Source: Lacrimispora sinapis (lineage in GTDB: Bacteria > Bacillota > Clostridia > Lachnospirales > Lachnospiraceae). Taken from it: DNA of 64,000 nucleotides. The stretch spans positions 930,001 to 994,000 of the forward strand of contig NZ_CP141832.1 of NCBI RefSeq assembly GCF_043633585.1, given 5' to 3'. Shown here piece by piece: positions 8,453-16,746 of the stretch. The notes below the pieces were generated by a model that saw nothing but the letters and a program-made list of their open reading frames with translations, was not told where the DNA came from and searched no databases. A program made the translations under genes and the position numbers. Position 1 is the stretch's first letter. The number at the start of each line of letters is the position of its first letter.

Positions 8453-9487
8453 ATGGCATTTATGACATTGCAGGATATTGATGTCCGTTATGATAAAAAG
8501 AAGCAAATTTTAAAAGGTCTTGATCTGGAAGTAAACGAAGGAGAGCTGGTTTCTTTATTAGGACCAAGCGGCTGCGGAAAAACCACAACACTTCGTGTGG
8601 TTGCCGGGTTTATCGAACCGGAAAACGGAGTGTTTACCTTGGACGGAGAGGATTTAACCAAAGTACCGGTCCATAAAAGAAACTTTGGTATCGTATTTCA
8701 GAGCTACGCATTATTCCCTCATTTAAGCGTGTATGATAACGTGGCTTTCGGCCTCAAAATGAGAAAGCTTGATAAGGCAGAGATTGACAAAAAGGTGAAG
8801 AACATTCTGGAGGTATGCGGACTGACGGAATTTGCCAGCCGTTTTCCACAGCAGATGTCCGGCGGGCAGAGGCAGAGAGTGGCACTGGCCAGAGCGCTGG
8901 TCATTGAACCCAAGCTTCTTTTGCTTGATGAGCCTTTGAGCAACTTAGATGCAAAGCTGCGCATCAATATGCGTATGGAGATCAAGAGAATCCAAAAACA
9001 GCTTGGTATCACCACCTTGTTCGTCACTCATGACCAAGAGGAGTGTTTTTCCATCTCCGATAAGGTAGCGGTTATGAATCAGGGCGTGATCGAACAGTTT
9101 GATACTCCGGAAATTATTTATCACAGGCCAAAGACAGAGTTTGTTGCAAGATTCATCGGATTTGAAAACTTTCTGCCTTTAAAAAAGCAGGGAGATGTAT
9201 ATAAATCAGAAGCCGGAGCAGTATTTACGGTAGAGGATGCCCGTGGAGAAGAGACTGTCATGGGTACCATACGTCCGGAGGATATCCGGGTGGCAGAAAC
9301 CGGACAGACAAATAATATTCTGGAAGGTACCATCGGAGTGAGAACGTTTCTTGGAAAAACCTATCAGTATGAAGTACAGACAGCAGCGGGAAAGTTCCTG
9401 GTAAACAGACCGGCAGAGGAAACCTATGAGGAAGGCTCCTCCATTTCCCTTTACCTGCCGGAGGCAAAACTGGTACTTGTTCAATAG
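8453..9487 (+). CDS. ABC transporter ATPase, PotA/FbpC type
   Basis: A 344-residue ATPase powering the importer. Visible motifs: Walker A GPSGCGKTT, signature MSGGQRQRVALARAL, Walker B LLLLDEPLSNLD, and the switch histidine in VTHDQEE. The C-terminal 100 residues (IRPEDIRV and later) form the TOBE regulatory domain typical of PotA, MalK and FbpC. Start 8453 is set by AGGAGGAAA; upstream in-frame codons lie inside the permease gene. The binding-protein gene follows after 48 bases. Confidence 0.92.
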   Translation: MAFMTLQDIDVRYDKKKQILKGLDLEVNEGELVSLLGPSGCGKTTTLRVVAGFIEPENGVFTLDGEDLTKVPVHKRNFGIVFQSYALFPHLSVYDNVAFGLKMRKLDKAEIDKKVKNILEVCGLTEFASRFPQQMSGGQRQRVALARALVIEPKLLLLDEPLSNLDAKLRINMRMEIKRIQKQLGITTLFVTHDQEECFSISDKVAVMNQGVIEQFDTPEIIYHRPKTEFVARFIGFENFLPLKKQGDVYKSEAGAVFTVEDARGEETVMGTIRPEDIRVAETGQTNNILEGTIGVRTFLGKTYQYEVQTAAGKFLVNRPAEETYEEGSSISLYLPEAKLVLVQ

Positions 9488-9535
9488 GCAATTCGGCATA
9501 CAGCCGGTCAATGATAAAAAGAGAGGAATCAAACC

Positions 9536-10591
9536 ATGAAAAAAGTATTGGCATTATCTTTATGTGCGGCGATCGCATTAACAGGTTGCGGGAGCGCTGC
9601 TCCCAAGGGAGACAAGGAAACCACAGCAGCAGAAAAGAAACTGGTATTATCGACGTATGGTTTAAGCGAAGATGTTTCAGCAGAAGAAGTGTACAAGCCA
9701 TTTGAAGACCAGTTTGGCTGCAAGATCGTGACAGAGACAGGAAGCACCAACGAACGTTATACCAAGCTTTCCGCCAACGCCGAAAGCACCATTGATGTCA
9801 TTGAGCTGTCTCAGGCCATGACTGCCAAGGGGATCGAAGAAGGACTTTTTGAGCCTCTTGATTTAAGTAAAATTGAAAACAGCCAGCATTTAATCGGTGC
9901 GGCAAAGACCATGGCTGAAGCTGGCCAGGGAATCGCTTATACCATCAATAGCATTGGTATTATGTATGATGCAGAAGCAGTCGGGTTTGAGATCAAGAGC
10001 TTTGATGATCTATGGAAAGCAGAATTAGAAGGAAGCATTGCAATCCCTGATATCACAACCACCTTTGGCCCTGCTATGGTTTACATGGCAAGTGATTACA
10101 AGGGTGTTGACGTAACAAGCGACAATGGAAAAGCAGCCTTTGAGGCGCTGGAAGAATTAAAACCAAACCTGGTAAAAACCTATGCCAAATCTTCCGATTT
10201 GATCAATATGTTTACTTCCGGAGAGATCAAAGCAGCCATTGTAGGAGATTTCGGCGTTCCTACCATCAAGGAAGCAAATCCAAATCTGACCTACGTAACA
10301 CCAGAAGTAACTTATGCGAACTTTAACACCATCAGCATCACCAAAAACTGCAAGGACAAAGAACTGGCTTATGCCTATATCAATTACCGCTTGAGCAAAG
10401 AACTGCAGACCAAGACCGCAAAAGCATTAAATGAAGCACCGACCAACAACCAGGTAGAGATAGAAGAATCAAATGCTGCCAGCATGACCTACGGTCCTGT
10501 GGCAGAGAATGCCAAAGTCCTGGATTATTCCTTTGTGAATCCGATTTTGAGCGACTGGATCGACCAGTGGAACCGTATCATCAACAGCTAA
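9536..10591 (+). CDS. Substrate-binding lipoprotein, PotD-like
   Basis: A 351-residue extracellular binding protein of the importer. The N-terminus is a lipoprotein signal (MKKVLALSLCAAIALTGCGS), with acylation expected on the Cys of LTGC. The body is a two-lobe periplasmic-binding fold of the PotD/iron class (LSTYGLSEDV, GIAYTINSIGIMYDAEAVGF, DITTTFGPAMVYMASDY). AGAGAGGAA precedes the start. The ligand cannot be read from the sequence. The adenine deaminase gene begins 13 bases downstream, so the ligand may be a purine or related amine. Confidence 0.88.
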   Translation: MKKVLALSLCAAIALTGCGSAAPKGDKETTAAEKKLVLSTYGLSEDVSAEEVYKPFEDQFGCKIVTETGSTNERYTKLSANAESTIDVIELSQAMTAKGIEEGLFEPLDLSKIENSQHLIGAAKTMAEAGQGIAYTINSIGIMYDAEAVGFEIKSFDDLWKAELEGSIAIPDITTTFGPAMVYMASDYKGVDVTSDNGKAAFEALEELKPNLVKTYAKSSDLINMFTSGEIKAAIVGDFGVPTIKEANPNLTYVTPEVTYANFNTISITKNCKDKELAYAYINYRLSKELQTKTAKALNEAPTNNQVEIEESNAASMTYGPVAENAKVLDYSFVNPILSDWIDQWNRIINS

Positions 10592-10604
10592 GGAAAGTGA
10601 AAAT

Positions 10605-12305
10605 ATGAAGGTTGACTTATTAATTCGTAATGGATGGGTCTACCGGACATACAGGCAATGTTTTGAACAGGCGGACATTGCAATCGTGGGGGAAAGGTTT
10701 TACGACATTTCCCCTGCTTCCTGTTATGAGTCCGGCTGTGTGGTGGATGCAAAAGGGAAATATATCATACCAGGACTTCTTGATATCCATATGCATATCG
10801 AAAGCTCCATGACGTATCCGTTGGAATTCTCATCAGCAGTTCTTCCCCACGGCGTGACCACTGTGGTGGCAGACCCTCATGAGATCGCAAATGTATTCGG
10901 GTTAGAAGGAATCAGACATTTTATGGAACAGGAAACGGAGCTGGATATTTTCTATGGAATCCCCTCCAGTGTTCCTTCCACAAGTCCTGAGCTTGAAACC
11001 TCCGGCGGCAGGATCGGAGAGGAAGAGATCCTGGAGCTTTTAAAGGATGACCGCATTCTTTGTCTTGGAGAAGTGATGAACGACACGGACCTGGTTTCCC
11101 CGGAGGATACTCTGATCAAGCGCATCGTAAAGCTCTGTAAAATGGAAGGCCGTAGGCTTCGGATCGAAGGCCATTGTCCGGCGCTTACCGGGGAAGAACT
11201 GGCTGCGTTTATCGGCAGCGGTGTGGATGCCGACCATACCCAGCAGACAAAAGAATCGGTTCTTGAAAAAACAGACATGGGAATGTTTTTGGAGCTTCAG
11301 AAGAAGTCTTTAACGAAAGAAGTGGTGGAAACTGTAGTTACCCATAATCTATATGAAAATGTTGCGCTTGTAACCGACGATACCATGCCGGATCATTTAA
11401 CCAAGGGCCACTTAAACCAGATTCTCCGTCTCGCGGTGGAAAAGGGGATGCCGGCGGAAAAGGCAATTTACTGTGCCACGTTTACGCCTGCCCGGAGAAT
11501 GGGCCTCCATGACCGGGGCATGATTGCGCCTGGCAAACTGGCAGATTTGGTCCTTTTTGATGATCTGACCGATTTTGTTCCCTATGAAGTTTATAAAAAC
11601 GGAAGACTATATTCTCCTTCCCCAGAGGGAGAGAAGGCATCCTTCCCCGATCATTTTTACCAGTCAGTCAAATGCCGTCTGGCTCTGGCATCGGATTTTA
11701 ACTTAAACCGGTGTGAGATAAAAGAAGGGACAGCCCTTGTAAATGTGATGCAGGTTCAGAACTTTGGAACCAGGATCTGCCATGTAAAACGGGAGATTCC
11801 GGTAAAGGGCGGTTCTCTGTGCTGGCAGGAGGCAGGGCTTTGTCTGGCTGCTGTCTTTGAACGTTACGGAAAGACGGGAGGTGTGGCTTACAGCCTTTTG
11901 GAACATGCGTTTCAACTTCCAGGTGCAGCCGCTACCACATGGAGCCATGACAGTCATAATCTGCTGGTCCTTGGAAATTCCGTAAAGGATATGGTGCTTG
12001 CCCAGAATCAGGTGGTCCATATGCAGGGAGGATATGTGACGGTCCGAAACGGAAAGGTGACTGCCGCCGCATCGCTTCCCGTGGGAGGCATTCTCTCAGA
12101 TAAAAGCATTTCAGAGCTTTCCAAAGAGCTTGAAGCCGTCCGGCAGGAGATTGAAGCAATGGGATATGAAAACAGCAACGTGATCATGTCCATTTCCACC
12201 TTGACCCTTCTGGTGTCCCCGGAATTAAAGCTGAGTGATAAGGGATTGTTTGATGTGAAAACCAAAAAGAACGTCCCTCTTGTGGAAAAATATAATTGTT
12301 TGTAA
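10605..12305 (+). CDS. ade: Adenine deaminase
   Basis: Adenine deaminase converts adenine to hypoxanthine and ammonia in purine salvage. The 566-residue protein has the family's length and its amidohydrolase motifs: the metal-binding loop GLLDIHMHIESSM, VTTVVADPHEIANVFG, the later metal ligands in EGHCPAL and DADHTQ, and the C-terminal TWSHDSHNLLVLG region specific to bacterial Ade. AAGGAAAG precedes the ATG. It lies inside the operon with the ABC importer and a second deaminase, suggesting imported substrate is deaminated directly. A relative with altered specificity is possible. Confidence 0.88.
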   Translation: MKVDLLIRNGWVYRTYRQCFEQADIAIVGERFYDISPASCYESGCVVDAKGKYIIPGLLDIHMHIESSMTYPLEFSSAVLPHGVTTVVADPHEIANVFGLEGIRHFMEQETELDIFYGIPSSVPSTSPELETSGGRIGEEEILELLKDDRILCLGEVMNDTDLVSPEDTLIKRIVKLCKMEGRRLRIEGHCPALTGEELAAFIGSGVDADHTQQTKESVLEKTDMGMFLELQKKSLTKEVVETVVTHNLYENVALVTDDTMPDHLTKGHLNQILRLAVEKGMPAEKAIYCATFTPARRMGLHDRGMIAPGKLADLVLFDDLTDFVPYEVYKNGRLYSPSPEGEKASFPDHFYQSVKCRLALASDFNLNRCEIKEGTALVNVMQVQNFGTRICHVKREIPVKGGSLCWQEAGLCLAAVFERYGKTGGVAYSLLEHAFQLPGAAATTWSHDSHNLLVLGNSVKDMVLAQNQVVHMQGGYVTVRNGKVTAAASLPVGGILSDKSISELSKELEAVRQEIEAMGYENSNVIMSISTLTLLVSPELKLSDKGLFDVKTKKNVPLVEKYNCL

Positions 12306-12323
12306 GGGAAAAGGTTGATAAGT

Positions 12324-13646
12324 GTGAAAACTGTAATCATAAATGTAATTGTAGTAACCATGAATGAGGCCCGGGAAATCCACAATCCGGGGTTTGTAAT
12401 GTTTGAAAAGGATACGATCCTGGCCACGGGGCCGATGAAGGACCTTCCGAAAGAAGAGAACGTTTCCGGGGCTCATTTCATTGATGGAAAGAACGGAATC
12501 TTAATGCCTGGAATGGTCAATCTTCATACTCATATGGGAATGATTCCATTCCGGGGCCTGGGAGATGACTGCAAGGACCGTCTCCGGGTATTCTTGCTTC
12601 CCATGGAAAATAAGGCCATGGACCAGGAAATGGTCTATTTGTCCACCCGTTACGCTGCAGGGGAAATGCTGCTCTCCGGTGTCACCTCCGTACTCGATAT
12701 GTATTATTATGAAGAAGAGGCGGCAAAGGCCATGGATGAAATGGGAATGAGGGGAATTGCGGGCCAGACCGTTATGAATGAGGGAGCCTGTGATTTTTCA
12801 GATCCTTTTGACGCCATTGCATATGGGGAAAGGCTGATAAAAAAATACGCGGCCCATCCCCGTATCTCCGCCTGTGTGGCTCCCCACGGAACCAGTACCT
12901 GCTCCAAAGAAGTCCTTTTGGCGGCTTACCAGGCCGATGCCTCTTATCAGGTACCTTTTACCATCCATACAGCCGAAATGGATTATGAGATGGAATATTT
13001 CCGCAAAGATTACGGTATGACACCGGTTCAGTATCTGGATAGCATCGGAGTTTTGGGAGAAGTGACCGTGGCCGCCCACTGCATTCATATGACGGAAGAG
13101 GACTTGCTTCTATTAAAAAAGAGCGGGGCAAAAGTGGCTCACTGCATCGGCTCCAACACTAAAGCAGCCAAAGGAGTTGCCCCTGTCACAAATATGCTTG
13201 AAAAGGAAATTCCCGTAGGACTTGGAACCGATGGCCCTGCCAGCGGAAATACGTTAGATCTCCTGACCCAGATGAAGCTGTGTGCGGATTTTCATAAAAA
13301 TGAAACAAAGGACAGAAGTGCATTTCCGGCTGAAATCATCGTTTCCCTTGCGACAATCCAGGGAGCAAAGGCATTGGGACTTGATGCTGTGACCGGTTCC
13401 ATAGAGCCTGGAAAGCAGGCAGATATGGTGCTGGTGGAAACCGGCTCCGCCAATATGTTTCCGGTTTACGATCCCTATTCCGCCCTGGTCTACAGCGCGA
13501 ATCCTTCCAACGTGGAAGCCGTGTATGTGGCAGGAGAATGTCTGGTAAAGGATAAGAGTCTGGTAAACGTGGAGCTGAATGAACTGAGAGATTCCCTGAT
13601 ACAGAAAATGAAAAAAACGGAATTCAGGAAATACATGGTTTTATAA
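12324..13646 (+). CDS. Amidohydrolase, MtaD/SsnA-type deaminase
   Basis: A 440-residue cytosolic metal-dependent amidohydrolase of the methylthioadenosine/S-adenosylhomocysteine deaminase and chlorohydrolase group. Ligand motifs: NLHTHMGM, FTIHTAEM, VAAHCIHM and GTDGPASGN. It should hydrolyse the amino group of an adenosine-like or other heterocyclic compound; exact specificity is not visible. A GTG at 12324 with AAGGGAAAAGG upstream is the likely start; a TTG at 12315 in the same frame is the alternative. It is the last gene of the operon, 18 bases after ade. No clear terminator follows. Confidence 0.8.
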   Translation: MKTVIINVIVVTMNEAREIHNPGFVMFEKDTILATGPMKDLPKEENVSGAHFIDGKNGILMPGMVNLHTHMGMIPFRGLGDDCKDRLRVFLLPMENKAMDQEMVYLSTRYAAGEMLLSGVTSVLDMYYYEEEAAKAMDEMGMRGIAGQTVMNEGACDFSDPFDAIAYGERLIKKYAAHPRISACVAPHGTSTCSKEVLLAAYQADASYQVPFTIHTAEMDYEMEYFRKDYGMTPVQYLDSIGVLGEVTVAAHCIHMTEEDLLLLKKSGAKVAHCIGSNTKAAKGVAPVTNMLEKEIPVGLGTDGPASGNTLDLLTQMKLCADFHKNETKDRSAFPAEIIVSLATIQGAKALGLDAVTGSIEPGKQADMVLVETGSANMFPVYDPYSALVYSANPSNVEAVYVAGECLVKDKSLVNVELNELRDSLIQKMKKTEFRKYMVL

Positions 13647-13773
13647 ACTGAAGGACGGAACGGATAAAAAAAGGGTATATTTTGGTTTATTTAAACGAAA
13701 ATCTGGAAACCATTTAGAAAGCGGAAAAAAGTATCTTTTGTCACAGATTCGCCGTTTCTGCGGATAGAAATAA

Positions 13774-13802
13774 TTGACAACCATATGTCCCTGTGGTAAA
13801 CT
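13774..13802 (+). promoter_or_regulatory. Promoter of rpsO
   Basis: TTGACA (13774-13779), a 17-base spacer and TAAACT (13797-13802). Transcription would start near 13809. Confidence 0.8.
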
Positions 13803-13808
13803 GTACAA

Positions 13809-13898
13809 GTATTAATTTGCGCCAATGCCCGGTATCTCGGATACTCCAACCAGTACTTGGTATGTGGTGAGAATCATTCATAAAAGGAGGAAATCGAC
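13809..13898 (+). promoter_or_regulatory. rpsO leader, candidate S15 autoregulatory RNA
   Basis: A 90-base leader with two small hairpins: GTATC-TCG-GATAC (13832-13844) and ACCA/TGGT around 13849-13861, just before the ribosome site AAAGGAGG. S15 commonly represses its own mRNA by binding leader structures, so a regulatory role is plausible. It matches no described class that I can name. Confidence 0.35.
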
Positions 13899-14165
13899 AT
13901 GATTTCAAAGGAAAAGAAAGCAGCAATTATTGCTGAATATGGAAGAAAAGCTGGCGACACAGGTTCACCAGAAGTACAGATCGCTATTCTGACAGAAAGA
14001 ATCACAGAATTAACCGATCATCTTCAGAAGAACCCAAAAGATCATCATTCCAGAAGAGGTCTTCTGATGATGGTTGGACAGAGAAGAGGTCTTCTTGACT
14101 ACTTAAAGAAGACAGAGTTAGACAGCTACCGTTCTTTGATCGAGAAGTTAGGAATCAGAAAATAA
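13899..14165 (+). CDS. rpsO: Ribosomal protein S15
   Basis: An 88-residue small-subunit protein that binds 16S rRNA and helps assemble the platform. The full-length family signature is visible: GDTGSPEVQIAILTERI, LTDHL, KDHHSRRGLLMMVGQRR and LLDYLKK. AAAGGAGG lies before the ATG. It precedes pnp, the usual rpsO-pnp pairing, but is separated from it by a 359-base structured region. truB-ribF, which often precede rpsO in Firmicutes, lie more than 40 kb away in this window. Confidence 0.98.
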   Translation: MISKEKKAAIIAEYGRKAGDTGSPEVQIAILTERITELTDHLQKNPKDHHSRRGLLMMVGQRRGLLDYLKKTELDSYRSLIEKLGIRK

Positions 14166-14175
14166 TAAACCATTT

Positions 14176-14198
14176 AGGGTGGAGAACTTCTCCACCCT
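14176..14198 (+). terminator. Strong hairpin after rpsO, no T-tract
   Basis: AGGGTGGAGA (14176-14185) pairs with TCTCCACCCT (14189-14198) around a 3-base loop. No T-run follows, so it may be a processing or partial-termination site between rpsO and pnp. Confidence 0.5.
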
Positions 14199-14257
14199 AT
14201 CTGTCTATTAAGAAAAGAATGTTAAAAGTAGAAGCATCCCCCGAGACCGCTGATGTG

Positions 14258-14460
14258 CGCGTAACAAGCAGAGCCATAAGTGAGTCATTCGGACAGGATA
14301 TGCTCGCATATCCAATCCGAATGACTCACTTATGGCGAGCAACCGCGAACGAGGGACATTAGTCCCGAGTCTGCGGCTGCGCATTCTGCCAAAGGCAGAA
14401 TCTGCTTGTCATCTAACGGGCCGCACCCTCACACTTTTGATCTTTCGTTACGCGTAGATC
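14258..14460 (+). repeat. Large branched inverted-repeat element between rpsO and pnp
   Basis: A perfect 21-bp stem (14273-14293 with 14316-14336) is extended by GGATATG/CATATCC (14296-14302, 14307-14313) and capped by CTCG. Further helices: GGGAC/GTCCC (14353-14357, 14362-14366), CCGC/GCGG (14343-14346, 14373-14376), TTCTGCC/GGCAGAA (14384-14400). CAAGCAGA (14265-14272) pairs with TCTGCTTG (14401-14408) to enclose all of these, and CGCGTAAC (14258-14265) can pair with GTTACGCG (14447-14454). GATCT/AGATC (14439-14443, 14456-14460) competes with that last helix. It is either a structured RNA or a palindromic mobile repeat; it contains no ORF. Confidence 0.7.
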
Positions 14461-14524
14461 AGTAGTTTCGGCATCTTCTGCTATTTAATATAAATTTTAA
14501 GTAATATATAAAAGGAGATCCAGT

Positions 14525-16654
14525 ATGTACAAGAGTTTTAGTATGGAACTGGCCGGCAGAACATTGACTGTTGATGTCGGCAGAGTAGCGAAGCAGGCAA
14601 ACGGAGCAGCTTTCATGCACTATGGTGACACCGTAGTATTAGCGACCGCAACTGCTTCTGACAAGCCAAGGGATGGAATTGACTTCTTTCCTCTGAGTGT
14701 AGAATACGAAGAGAAACTTTACTCCGTAGGAAAGATTCCAGGCGGATTTAACAAAAGAGAGGGAAAAGCATCTGAGAATTCCATTCTGACTTCCCGTGTC
14801 ATTGACCGTCCGATGAGGCCGTTGTTTCCAAAAGATTACCGTAACGACGTTACTTTAGACAATATTGTTATGTCCGTAGACCAGGACTGCAGCCCGGAGC
14901 TTACCGCTATGTTGGGGTCTGCCATTGCCACCTCAATTTCGGATATCCCATTTAACGGACCGTGTGCATCCACTCAGATCGGACTTGTTGACGGAGAATT
15001 TGTAGTCAATCCGACCCAGGCTCAGAAACAGGTTTCTGATATGGCCCTTACGGTTGCGTCCACAAGGGAAAAGGTGATCATGATCGAGGCCGGAGCCAAT
15101 GAAGTACCGGAAGACAAGATGATCGAAGCCATTTTTAAAGCTCATGAAGTAAATCAGGAAATCATTAAATTCATTGATACCATCGTGGCAGAATGCGGAA
15201 AGCCAAAGCACACCTATACCAGCTGTGCAGTACCGGAAGAGTTATTTGCAGCCATTCGTGAAATCGTACCTCAGGAAGAGATGGAGGTTGCTGTATTCAC
15301 CGATGAGAAGCAGGTCAGAGAAGAGAACATCCGTAAGATCACCGAGAAGCTGGAGGAAGCCTTTGCTGATAAAGAGGAATGGCTTGCCGTACTGGGAGAG
15401 GCAATTTACCAGTACCAGAAAAAGACGGTCCGCAAGATGATCTTAAAAGACCACAAGCGTCCTGACGGCCGTGCCATGAATGAGATCCGCCATCTGGCAG
15501 CAGAAATTGATCTCCTTCCAAGAGTACATGGTTCCGCCATGTTTACCCGCGGTCAGACACAGATTTTAAATATCTGTACCCTTGCGCCATTGTCTGAGAG
15601 ACAGAGATTGGACGGCATTGATGATCAGGAAACTTCCAAGAGATATATGCACCACTACAATTTCCCGTCCTTCTCCGTAGGAGAGACAAGACCTTCCAGA
15701 GGTCCGGGACGCCGTGAGATCGGTCATGGAGCATTGGCAGAGAGAGCCCTGGTTCCGGTTCTTCCGTCAGAGGAAGAATTCCCATATGCGATCCGTACCG
15801 TGTCTGAGACCATGGAATCCAACGGTTCCACCTCCCAGGCCAGCATCTGTTCTTCCTCCATGTCCTTAATGGCAGCAGGTGTTCCGATAAAGGCACCGGT
15901 AGCCGGCATTTCCTGCGGTCTGATTACGGGAGATACGGATGAGGATTATATCGTTCTTACCGATATTCAGGGACTGGAAGACTTTTTCGGAGATATGGAC
16001 TTTAAGGTAGGCGGTACTCATAAAGGTATTACAGCCATTCAGATGGATATTAAGATCCACGGTTTAACAAGACCGATCATTGAAGAAGCCATCCGTACCA
16101 CCAGAGAAGCAAGACTTTACATTCTTGATGAGGTTATGGCAAAAGCAATCAGTGAACCTCGCAAGGAAGTTGGAAAATATGCTCCTAAGATCGACCAGAT
16201 CAGCATTGATCCTCAGAAGATCGGTGATGTGGTTGGTAAGCAGGGCAAGGTCATCAACAAGATCATTGAAGAGACCGGTGTTAAAATTGATATTTCCGAT
16301 GACGGCAGTGTATCTGTCTGCGGAACGGACCAGGCGATGATCGACCGCGCCATTGAGATCATTAAGAGCATCGTTACCGATCTTGAGGCTGGACAGATTA
16401 TGACAGGTAAGGTTGTAAGAATCATGAATTTCGGAGCCTTCGTAGAACTGGCACCGAATAAAGATGGTATGATTCATATTTCCAAGCTGTCTGATAAGAG
16501 AGTAGCAAAAGTAGAAGATGTGGTAAACATCGGCGACGTCGTGACCGTAAAGATTATGGAAGTCGATAAGATGGGCAGAATCAATTTAAGCATGAAGCCA
16601 ACCGATCTCAATCCAAAAGCAGAAGAAGCCAAAGAAGCAAAAGGAAACGAATAA
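14525..16654 (+). CDS. pnp: Polynucleotide phosphorylase
   Basis: PNPase is the trimeric 3'-5' phosphorolytic exoribonuclease of mRNA decay. The 709-residue protein has the full architecture: two RNase PH-like domains (about 1-215 and 310-540; FNKREGKASENSILTSRVID, FPYAIRTVSETMESNGSTSQ), an all-alpha linker, a KH domain (about 555-615, IGDVVGKQGKVINKIIEETG) and an S1 domain (about 620-690, GKVVRIMNFGAFVELAPNKD). AAAGGAGATC precedes the ATG. Expression may be shaped by the structured region upstream. A strong terminator follows. Confidence 0.98.
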   Translation: MYKSFSMELAGRTLTVDVGRVAKQANGAAFMHYGDTVVLATATASDKPRDGIDFFPLSVEYEEKLYSVGKIPGGFNKREGKASENSILTSRVIDRPMRPLFPKDYRNDVTLDNIVMSVDQDCSPELTAMLGSAIATSISDIPFNGPCASTQIGLVDGEFVVNPTQAQKQVSDMALTVASTREKVIMIEAGANEVPEDKMIEAIFKAHEVNQEIIKFIDTIVAECGKPKHTYTSCAVPEELFAAIREIVPQEEMEVAVFTDEKQVREENIRKITEKLEEAFADKEEWLAVLGEAIYQYQKKTVRKMILKDHKRPDGRAMNEIRHLAAEIDLLPRVHGSAMFTRGQTQILNICTLAPLSERQRLDGIDDQETSKRYMHHYNFPSFSVGETRPSRGPGRREIGHGALAERALVPVLPSEEEFPYAIRTVSETMESNGSTSQASICSSSMSLMAAGVPIKAPVAGISCGLITGDTDEDYIVLTDIQGLEDFFGDMDFKVGGTHKGITAIQMDIKIHGLTRPIIEEAIRTTREARLYILDEVMAKAISEPRKEVGKYAPKIDQISIDPQKIGDVVGKQGKVINKIIEETGVKIDISDDGSVSVCGTDQAMIDRAIEIIKSIVTDLEAGQIMTGKVVRIMNFGAFVELAPNKDGMIHISKLSDKRVAKVEDVVNIGDVVTVKIMEVDKMGRINLSMKPTDLNPKAEEAKEAKGNE

Positions 16655-16674
16655 ATTAATCAGCTGAGACGTGT

Positions 16675-16720
16675 AACGGGCAGCAGACAGACCATACGGG
16701 CTCTGTCTGCTGCCCGTTTT
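16675..16720 (+). terminator. Terminator of pnp
   Basis: A 17-bp perfect stem (16675-16691 with 16702-16718, core ACGGGCAGCAGACAG) with a 10-base loop, ending in TTTT. It runs almost to the next gene's ribosome site. Confidence 0.88.
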
Positions 16721-16746
16721 CAATGGAACGGTTTAAGAGGAATCTT

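Noticed and set aside
14273..14336. Ordinary intrinsic terminator
   Set aside because: The 21-bp stem is not followed by a T-run and is nested in a larger pairing scheme.
16723..16746. ATG 16723 as start of the YtcJ-like gene
   Set aside because: It lies directly on the pnp terminator and lacks a ribosome site; 16747 follows AAGAGGAA.
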